From Candidatus Methanogaster sp. UBA203 (GTDB taxonomy: Archaea; Halobacteriota; Methanosarcinia; Methanosarcinales; Methanogasteraceae): DNA of 9,083 bases. Location: NCBI GenBank assembly GCA_002503595.1, contig DASC01000117.1:1-9083 (forward strand), given 5' to 3'. Made by a program: the position numbers and the translations under genes. The notes below the pieces were generated by a model. It was not told where the DNA came from. It was given only the letters and a program-made list of their open reading frames with translations, and made no database searches. Below, one piece after another: positions 4,360 through 9,083 of this stretch (position 1 is the first letter of the stretch; each line of letters begins with the position of its first letter).

Positions 4360-4500
4360 CACACGCCCAACCCCGGAAAAAGCCCGCGCACGCATGAGAC
4401 AGGACCCGCAGACCCCGGCACCACTCGCACCGGCATCTCGTTAAGTCGCGGTCGGGACGAAGAGGCTGTAGGCGGTGCTTCCGGGCGGTTGGGTGGTGTG
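4360..4500 (+). ncRNA. candidate structured RNA, rod-like fold, unidentified
   Basis: The ends of this GC-rich segment are complementary: CACAC 4360-4364 with GTGTG 4496-4500, CCCAACC 4366-4372 with GGTTGGG 4487-4493, and CCGGAA 4373-4378 with TTCCGG 4479-4484, separated by loops of one or two bases. Nested inside are GC/CCGC 4382-4387 with GCGG-T-GC 4472-4478, ACAG 4399-4402 with CTGT 4466-4469, GACC-C-GC 4403-4409 with GCGGTC 4448-4453, and CCGG 4415-4418 with CCGG 4430-4433. A TATA-like patch lies about 27 nt before the 5' end on this strand. The strand is uncertain, because a rod reads as a rod on both. It does not show the SRP helix 8 sequence or the conserved RNase P core. No good coding frame covers it. 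The remaining 4501-4694 holds only a small CCCAC/GTGGG hairpin (4542-4561) and a TATA-like TTATCAAAA near 4655. Confidence 0.4.
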
Positions 4501-4694
4501 GTGCACAACGGATAGGCTTACAACTGCTGAATGGCTGAATGCCCACAAATGAATGGGTGGGTTGTCATGGCTCTGTGGTGTCGCTGGAGATTCCACGAAG
4601 ATACTTCAGGCGAATTGTGGATGGTGCAGGTGTTAGGTGCAAATCGGTTCGCAGTTATCAAAAGAGAGATTAGTGGTGGCGGCAATTACCTGAC

Positions 4695-5597
4695 ATGCAT
4701 CCTCCAGACCCTTCGCCCCCGAACCGCGAGAGTGACGAGAAGGTGCTAATCCTTCCGCTTGGCGAGGAGTCCAAGAAGATCACCCAGACTCTCTCGAACG
4801 ATTCTGCACGGCAGGTGCTCGAATTGCTCGCTGATGAGCCGATGTCAGCATCGGATATCGCCGAAAAACTGGAGATTCCTCTCACGACCGTCAAGTACAA
4901 TCTGGATGCGCTGATCGAGTCCGGCCTTATCATGGTCAAACAGACAAGATGGAGCGTTAAGGGTAGAAAGATCAAGATATATGCACCGATACGTAAGTTA
5001 ATCGTCGTTGTTCCCGACAAAACAGATAGGAAATCGGTTGCTGATATTCTAAGGAGGTATCTCGGCGTGGTGCTCGGTGCGGCTGGCATATCCGCGATCA
5101 TCGAGTGGTGGCACCAGCCATTGCTCGCTGGCACAGGTAAGGTGGTCAGGAATGTGGCAGAGGAGGCGGAATCTGGCATTCCGGCACCAGTAACAGCGCC
5201 AACACCACTACCAGCGCCAACGCCTGAGCCAATGATGATAGGTGGTGCATCGCCAGCACCTGTGTGTGCGCCAACACCGGTCGGTATCGCCGAAAGCAAG
5301 GCAGGTGCAGGCGGGTGCGTGACCGATATGTTATCAGACGCACAGGAAGCGGCTATGGGTGCGGTAGTCCAGAAATATACGCCAGCGCAGACCAGTACAC
5401 CTCTGCCTCAGCCAGCCGTGACGTTGCCAGCCCCGGAACCAACGCTTGCAGCATCCCCCATCCCGGAAGGCACGGGCATCCCATCGATCGATCTTGTGCA
5501 GGTGCTCGGACCCCATCCCGGCGTCTGGTTCTTCTTCGGCTGCATCTTTGTGGTGCTGCTTCTTGCGCTGATAGAATACCGGAGGCGAGGTGGCTGA
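4695..5597 (+). CDS. membrane-anchored ArsR-type winged-helix transcriptional regulator
   Basis: The 300-residue protein has three parts. Residues 25-105 form a winged helix-turn-helix: L-S-N-D-S-A-R-Q-V-L-E-L-L (33-45), M-S-A-S-D-I-A-E-K-L (50-59), the recognition helix I-P-L-T-T-V-K-Y-N-L-D-A-L (61-73), and a basic wing G-R-K-I-K-I-Y (90-96). Next comes a moderately hydrophobic segment (121-139) that may be a first membrane pass. A long Pro/Ala/Thr-rich tether (about 160-265, with repeats such as A-P-T-P) then leads to a clear C-terminal membrane helix (277-294) ending E-Y-R-R-R. DNA binding would be cytoplasmic; if both segments span, the tether is outside. Regulators of this layout are known in methanogens; the signal is unknown. 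No strong ribosome binding site precedes ATG 4695; a TATA-like box near 4655 suggests a short leader. It converges on the CDF gene with a 26-nt gap. Confidence 0.78.
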   Translation: MHPPDPSPPNRESDEKVLILPLGEESKKITQTLSNDSARQVLELLADEPMSASDIAEKLEIPLTTVKYNLDALIESGLIMVKQTRWSVKGRKIKIYAPIRKLIVVVPDKTDRKSVADILRRYLGVVLGAAGISAIIEWWHQPLLAGTGKVVRNVAEEAESGIPAPVTAPTPLPAPTPEPMMIGGASPAPVCAPTPVGIAESKAGAGGCVTDMLSDAQEAAMGAVVQKYTPAQTSTPLPQPAVTLPAPEPTLAASPIPEGTGIPSIDLVQVLGPHPGVWFFFGCIFVVLLLALIEYRRRGG

Positions 5598-5623
5598 TCA
5601 TGCCGCGTTGCCCCCATCCCCTC

Positions 5624-6829
5624 TCATCCCCCCCTCATCTTCTCGATGGCTTCCCCGATGGTGCCGGCATCGGTCTCCCCAGACTCCACGTAAGCATCGT
5701 CCAGGACATAAAACGCGCTCTTCTGCGCGATACTCTCCTTTGTGATCAGTTTATCGATCCTGTTCTCAACCAGCAGTTCGGCGGCTTTAAGCCCTTTCCG
5801 CTTCTCCAAGGTGGCAAACGGATTTTTCAGAAACCGCATATCGACAAGATCGTTGTCATCTGTTCGCATATCGAATATGCAGAAATATTCCGCCTCCCCA
5901 AAGTGCCTGGAGATTTCGGACAGGAGACCGTTGTTCTCGGTGCACGGGACCGCATACCTTGTAAATTCCTTCTCCTCTGGCTCTATATGTATCAGGACCC
6001 TGTCAACATTTTTTACCTCGGATTTGATCCTCTCTTCGATCTTATCGCTCAGTCGGTGCGCCCGTTCAAGGTCTGTGAGGCTCGTACCCACACCCATCTC
6101 GATAAATATGAACTTTCCGGAACTCCTCGCGCTCAAGGAATGTATCTTCTCGACACCGTGAGTTTCGGATGCGATCTCCCTGATCCGGTTGAGACTCTCG
6201 TAATCGATGGATGCGTCCAGGAGAACCTTTATCGAATCTTTTAGTATCCCGTATCCTGCTTTGAAGATGAAGAGAGCTACCAGAATACCGGCAGCCGAGT
6301 CAAGGAAATAGAAACCAAGATAGTTTCCCAGTATTCCCGCGAATACGACTGCGGAAGAGAAAGCATCGGTTCTTGAATGCTTGCCATCCGCGATTAAACT
6401 GGGTGAATTTTCCTCTCTTCCGATCTTAAGCTTATAATTGCTTAAAAGTAAGGATGACACCAGGGATACCAGTGCGACTGAGAGTGCAAACGGAAGATCT
6501 GCCAGGATAACCGCTCCGACCGCCGATCTGATCGATGTGCGGATAATCCCGTACCCGGCATAAAGGATCGAAAGAGCGAGGAAGAGACTTACGATATTCT
6601 CTGCCTTGTAAAATCCGTACGGAAACTCCTCCGTGGGCTTGCGATCCGAGATCTTAAGACCGATAAAGACCGCGATGGAACTTATCACGTCTGTGAGGGA
6701 GTGGATCGCATCAGCAACGAGAGCGATACTTCCTGAGAGCATTCCGGCAGCGTATTTTATGACCACCAGAAATGCGGTCACTCCTATCGACACCAGAGCC
6801 GCTCTCTTATCCCTGCCTACGCGGATCAT
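5624..6829 (-). CDS. CDF metal efflux transporter with C-terminal FeMo-cofactor-type domain
   Basis: Residues 1-205 are a six-helix cation diffusion facilitator. The metal site shows H43-x-x-x-D47 in helix 2 (D-A-I-H-S-L-T-D) and H151-x-x-x-D155 in helix 5 (A-D-G-K-H-S-R-T-D), the HxxxD/HxxxD layout linked to Zn or Fe export by proton antiport. Residues 206-285 are the usual cytoplasmic dimer domain, ending I-H-I-E-P. Unlike plain CDFs of about 300 residues, it goes on for about 115: Y-A-V-P-C-T-E-N-N-G, S-R-H-F-G-E-A-E-Y-F (306-315), and G-L-K-A-A-E-L-L to T-I-G-E-A-I-E-K-M, the pattern of the NifB/NifX dinitrogenase FeMo-cofactor domain. That domain may sense or bind a metal cluster. The ATG at 6829 has no ribosome binding site and a TATA-like box about 25 nt upstream, so it is probably leaderless. 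The MATE gene is divergent. Confidence 0.9.
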   Translation of the reverse strand: MIRVGRDKRAALVSIGVTAFLVVIKYAAGMLSGSIALVADAIHSLTDVISSIAVFIGLKISDRKPTEEFPYGFYKAENIVSLFLALSILYAGYGIIRTSIRSAVGAVILADLPFALSVALVSLVSSLLLSNYKLKIGREENSPSLIADGKHSRTDAFSSAVVFAGILGNYLGFYFLDSAAGILVALFIFKAGYGILKDSIKVLLDASIDYESLNRIREIASETHGVEKIHSLSARSSGKFIFIEMGVGTSLTDLERAHRLSDKIEERIKSEVKNVDRVLIHIEPEEKEFTRYAVPCTENNGLLSEISRHFGEAEYFCIFDMRTDDNDLVDMRFLKNPFATLEKRKGLKAAELLVENRIDKLITKESIAQKSAFYVLDDAYVESGETDAGTIGEAIEKMRGG

Positions 6830-6850
6830 GGAGAAATGATCTACTGATAA

Positions 6851-6860
6851 ACATTTAATA
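6851..6860. promoter_or_regulatory. shared divergent promoter core between CDF and MATE genes
   Basis: The 54-nt gap between the two ATGs holds one AT-rich core, ACATTTAATA (TATTAAATGT on the other strand). On the plus strand TTTAATA is centred 27 nt before the MATE ATG at 6884. On the minus strand the core is centred about 25-28 nt before the CDF ATG at 6829. Both genes therefore look leaderless or nearly so, and neither has a ribosome binding site at a proper distance. Confidence 0.5.
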
Positions 6861-6883
6861 CTTGCCTTGCAAGAGTTAGCAGG

Positions 6884-8269
6884 ATGGAAGATAGCGACAA
6901 TGGCAGAAAGAAATACTCTGAAGGCGTAAAAACACTTCTCGGCGATCCTAAAAAAGCCATCATAAAACTGTCGCTGCCGATGATCGTAGCTATGTCAGCG
7001 CAGACGGTCTACAATCTCGTCGATGCGATCTGGGTCTCAGGTCTCGGTGCTGACGCTCTCGCTGCGATCGGCTTTGTCTTCCCGTTCTTCTTTGCAGCTA
7101 TGGCGCTTTCCAACGGACTCGGGGTGGGCGGCGGGTCTGCCATATCCCGGATGATCGGTGCCAGTGATAAGGAGGGTGCAGACAACGTGGCGGTTCACAC
7201 GATTGTTATGATGCTCTTGCTTGCGGTTCTCTTCACAATCCCGCTCTTTGCCTTTGCTCGGGACTTGTTCGTCCTGATCGGTGCTGGCAGTGCAACAGGG
7301 ATGGCTGTCTCGTATGCCAGGATCATCTTCGCAGGCAGTATATTCATATTCATAACAAGCGTCGCAAGCGCTATACTGCGGGCAGAGGGCGATGTCAAGC
7401 GAGCCATGTACGTCATGATGCTGGGCGCAGGTCTCAATATCATACTGGACCCGATCTTCATCTACACTCTCGGCATGGGCATCGCGGGTGCTGCATGGGC
7501 TACATTCGTATCACTGGCAGTCTCGTCTGCGGTCATGGTAAACTGGCTGCTTTTTAAGAAGGACACGTACGTATCATTCAAATTCAGCGGTTTCAGGTTC
7601 GATAAGGTAATTGTCAGGGATATCTTTAAGGTAGGCATTCCGGCTTCTGCAACGCAACTCTCGATGTCGCTTACAATGGTGATAATGAACGTCATGGTAG
7701 TAGCGGTGGGCAGCATCGAGGGGGTTGCGGTCTATACCACAGGATGGCGGGTGGTATCGATTGCGACACTGCCCTTAATCGGTATCACAACAGCGGTCGT
7801 CTCGGTAACGGGGGTTGCTTTCGGTGCACGCTCCTGTGATAAAGTGAGTATCGCTCATCTCTATGCAACAAAGATCGGTTTTTTGATAGAGGCGGTGATA
7901 GCGGTGGCAACCTTCATCTTCGCCCCCCAGATAGCTGCGGTGTTCACACAGTCCGAGAGCGCAGCACATATCGCACCTGATCTAATCATCTTCTTAAGGA
8001 TCGTGAGTCTCTTCTATGTGACCGTGCCGTTTGGGATGCTCTCTTCCTCGCTTTTTCAGGGGACCGGGAAGGGTATGAACGCGCTCATTGTCACGATCCT
8101 GCGCACGCTCATCCTGACCCCAATATTTGCAGCCCTCTTCGCGTTTAACTTTGATATGGGGCTTACCGGGATCTGGTGGGGTATCGTTGCTGCAAATATA
8201 ATTGGTCCTGCAGTAGCGTTTGTCTGGGCGCGGCTGTATGTGCGAGGGCTTCTTGCAGGTAGACGGTGA
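6884..8269 (+). CDS. MATE family efflux transporter
   Basis: The 461-residue product has the length and about twelve membrane helices of the multidrug and toxic compound extrusion family, integral membrane antiporters driven by Na+ or H+. The family opening is clear: L-L-G-D-P-K-K-A-I-I-K-L-S-L-P-M-I (18-34), then Y-N-L-V-D-A-I-W-V-S-G-L-G (43-55) and A-L-A-A-I-G-F-V-F-P (58-67). The second six-helix half repeats the pattern at F-K-V-G-I-P-A-S (about 248-255). The N-terminal tail is charged and cytoplasmic, and the C-terminus ends in basic residues. The substrate cannot be told from sequence. It is divergent from the CDF metal exporter with a shared AT-rich core, which hints at joint control. 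The start ATG 6884 lies 27 nt from the TATA centre, as expected for a leaderless message. The C-terminal end is intact at TGA 8267-8269. Confidence 0.92.
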   Translation: MEDSDNGRKKYSEGVKTLLGDPKKAIIKLSLPMIVAMSAQTVYNLVDAIWVSGLGADALAAIGFVFPFFFAAMALSNGLGVGGGSAISRMIGASDKEGADNVAVHTIVMMLLLAVLFTIPLFAFARDLFVLIGAGSATGMAVSYARIIFAGSIFIFITSVASAILRAEGDVKRAMYVMMLGAGLNIILDPIFIYTLGMGIAGAAWATFVSLAVSSAVMVNWLLFKKDTYVSFKFSGFRFDKVIVRDIFKVGIPASATQLSMSLTMVIMNVMVVAVGSIEGVAVYTTGWRVVSIATLPLIGITTAVVSVTGVAFGARSCDKVSIAHLYATKIGFLIEAVIAVATFIFAPQIAAVFTQSESAAHIAPDLIIFLRIVSLFYVTVPFGMLSSSLFQGTGKGMNALIVTILRTLILTPIFAALFAFNFDMGLTGIWWGIVAANIIGPAVAFVWARLYVRGLLAGRR

Positions 8270-8496
8270 GACGCGAGGGTGCAGAGTTTATGGGCAGACG
8301 AATCCGGGCAAGCCGGGGCTGTGTTGAGGGATCTTGTGTGGTGGGTTGAATAACTTGATATAGGAGAAGAATGAAGATGTGTATGCGATGAGTGAAATTC
8401 GACCAGAGGATGATATACATGGGCTACGGTCAGATAAAATACTAATAGGAGAGATATGTAAGTATGTTCGAACATGCTCGGGTACCCTGTGGTAGG
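8270..8496. other. spacer after the MATE gene, no supported gene
   Basis: Together with 8497-8667 this makes about 400 nt without a convincing gene. A 35-codon frame from ATG 8388 to TAG 8495 (M-S-E-I-R-P-E-D-D-I-H-G-L) has no good ribosome binding site and no recognisable product. A short CCGG-GCAAG-CCGG hairpin lies near 8307-8319 without a T run, so no clear MATE terminator is seen. Confidence 0.4.
8464..8475. promoter_or_regulatory. 12-bp perfect palindrome, possible operator
   Basis: ATGTTCGAACAT is self-complementary. A related stretch, GTAAGTA followed by TATGTTC, recurs at about 8586-8602 with a 4-nt difference in spacing, beyond the palindromic repeat and nearer the gene at 8668. 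A regulator site is possible; nothing else supports it. Confidence 0.25.
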
Positions 8497-8558
8497 AACC
8501 ACAAGATTACACAGATTTCCACAAGATTTCTGTGTCAATCTTGTGTAATCTCGTGGTT
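8497..8558. repeat. palindromic intergenic repeat, 10-nt units (CACAAGATTA class)
   Basis: Arms 8497-8517 and 8537-8558 are near-perfect reverse complements, with one substitution and one extra base. Between them ACACAGA 8509-8515 can also pair with TCTGTGT 8529-8535. The sequence runs in 10-nt units: CACAAGATTA, CACAGATTTC, CACAAGATTT, then the complementary series CTTGTGTAAT. It is the third element of this design in the window. Confidence 0.7.
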
Positions 8559-8667
8559 TTATATGTAGATATCCACACAATATTGAGTAAGTACGTATGT
8601 TCAGATATACAACGTTATCTGATTTTGTCCCAAATACCTATTGTTCACTGTTCATGGTGACCTGAAA

Positions 8668-9083
8668 ATGGAGAAAGAAACAACACATTGCCGGATATTC
8701 CGAGATTCGAAAAATAATGCAGTGGCTCTGCAGGATATATTTGATCTCGGGATATATTATCCCTGGGATGATGGCCATAATCCGAATTTCGATGCGTTCT
8801 CTCGTGTGATTCTTGATGTAAAAGATCAGCATATAAAAGGAATTAACTACTGTACGAATAGCTTGCGTTCCTTTCTTTCAAGTACGGAAGAATATGTGAT
8901 CTGTGTTATCCCGACTCATGCCGTAGGAACTGCACCATCGGGTATAAGGACGATCGCGAAACAATTGTGTTCGCATTCAGTAGTTGATGGAACAGATGTT
9001 ATATCAAGGGTTTTTGAGATTCCAAAGAAAACCGTAGGCGAAAGCAACGATATGCAGTCAGAAATAAAATCACTTGCTGTGAC
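8668..9083 (+). CDS. phosphoribosyltransferase-like protein, 3' end cut by window
   Basis: The frame is open from ATG 8668 through the last base, giving 138 residues of an unfinished protein. GGTGA (8656-8660) lies 7 nt before the ATG. The N-terminal part has D-I-F-D-L-G-I-Y-Y-P-W-D-D, then S-R-V-I-L-D-V-K-D (45-53). A strand-turn-helix follows, with Y-V-I-C-V-I-P-T-H (76-84) and A-P-S-G-I-R-T-I-A-K-Q-L (89-100), then D-G-T-D-V-I-S-R-V (107-115). The V-P-S/T-H, S-G-I-R and D-x-x-x-x-L/I-x-R spacing recalls proteins of the ComF/phosphoribosyltransferase type whose PRPP loop (D-D-x-x-T-T-G) comes later; here that loop would lie past the window, so the assignment is tentative. There are no membrane segments. 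Two palindromes lie upstream. Confidence 0.5.
   Translation, partial: MEKETTHCRIFRDSKNNAVALQDIFDLGIYYPWDDGHNPNFDAFSRVILDVKDQHIKGINYCTNSLRSFLSSTEEYVICVIPTHAVGTAPSGIRTIAKQLCSHSVVDGTDVISRVFEIPKKTVGESNDMQSEIKSLAV

Noticed and set aside
4360..4500. SRP (7S) RNA or RNase P RNA as identity of the structured stretch
   Set aside because: At about 141 nt it is too short for archaeal SRP or type A RNase P RNA, and their conserved core motifs are absent on both strands.
4268..4546. 92-codon minus-strand frame over the GC-rich stretch upstream of tRNA-Ala
   Set aside because: It overlaps the tRNA 5' end, has no ribosome binding site, and its Cys/Arg-rich product matches the composition of a structured RNA region.
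4670..5299. 209-codon minus-strand frame opposite the winged-helix regulator
   Set aside because: It is the antisense shadow of the Pro/Ala-rich linker and has Gly/Ser/Ala low complexity with no family mark.
5264..6244. 326-codon open frame on the plus strand across the regulator end and the CDF gene
   Set aside because: It is antisense to the CDF gene and out of frame with the regulator, both of which have clear domains. Its sequence is rich in R, P, H and C without any fold pattern.
2841..8558. CRISPR array
   Set aside because: The periodic units are 8-10 nt within single palindromes. There are no repeats of about 25-40 nt separated by unique spacers.
2578..8630. 12-base match CTGATTTTGTCC near 2579 and 8620
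   Set aside because: A 12-mer match is expected by chance in a window of this size with AT-rich spacers.

Overview
The window looks like a piece of a euryarchaeal chromosome, most likely from the methanogen/methane-oxidiser branch (Methanosarcinales or an ANME-type lineage); this is inference. Visible support: two remnants of surface-protein genes ending in a PGF-CTERM archaeosortase signal, TATA-like boxes about 25-30 nt upstream of starts with little or no leader, tRNA genes without encoded CCA, a membrane-anchored winged-helix regulator of the kind seen in methanogens, and a cation diffusion facilitator fused to a FeMo-cofactor-type domain.

Region 1 (about 1-4110) is AT-rich and holds small accessory genes. 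It contains two overlapping small membrane proteins, a BrnT/BrnA-like toxin-antitoxin pair, a frameshifted small gene coupled by an ATGA overlap to a DUF104 antitoxin and a PIN (VapC-type) toxin, two DUF2283 genes, and a small antitoxin-like protein whose frame runs into a tRNA gene. Between them lie two decayed 3' ends of PGF-CTERM genes. Both end in the same perfect 43-bp repeat, which spans the stop codon and a stem-loop terminator. Two palindromic intergenic repeats sit in the spacers. This reads as a toxin-antitoxin and gene-remnant island.

Region 2 (4115-4694) is a stable-RNA zone: tRNA-Ala(GGC) and tRNA-Leu(CAG) on the minus strand, then a GC-rich stretch (4360-4500) whose two ends are complementary over about 18 bp and which folds into a nested rod. 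I regard it as a candidate unidentified structured RNA.

Region 3 (4695-8269) is more GC-rich and looks like ordinary chromosome. It holds a membrane-tethered ArsR-type winged-helix regulator (+), convergent with a CDF metal transporter (-) that carries a C-terminal dinitrogenase FeMo-cofactor-like domain, and divergent from it a MATE-family efflux protein (+). The CDF and MATE genes share a 54-nt divergent promoter region and both look leaderless or nearly so. The physical order suggests an efflux cluster, but whether the regulator controls the transporters cannot be told from sequence.

Region 4 (8270-9083) is a spacer of about 400 nt with a palindromic repeat and a 12-bp palindrome, followed by the 5' part of a gene resembling phosphoribosyltransferase-like proteins, which is cut off by the end of the window. 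No CRISPR array, rRNA gene, transposase or integrase was seen.
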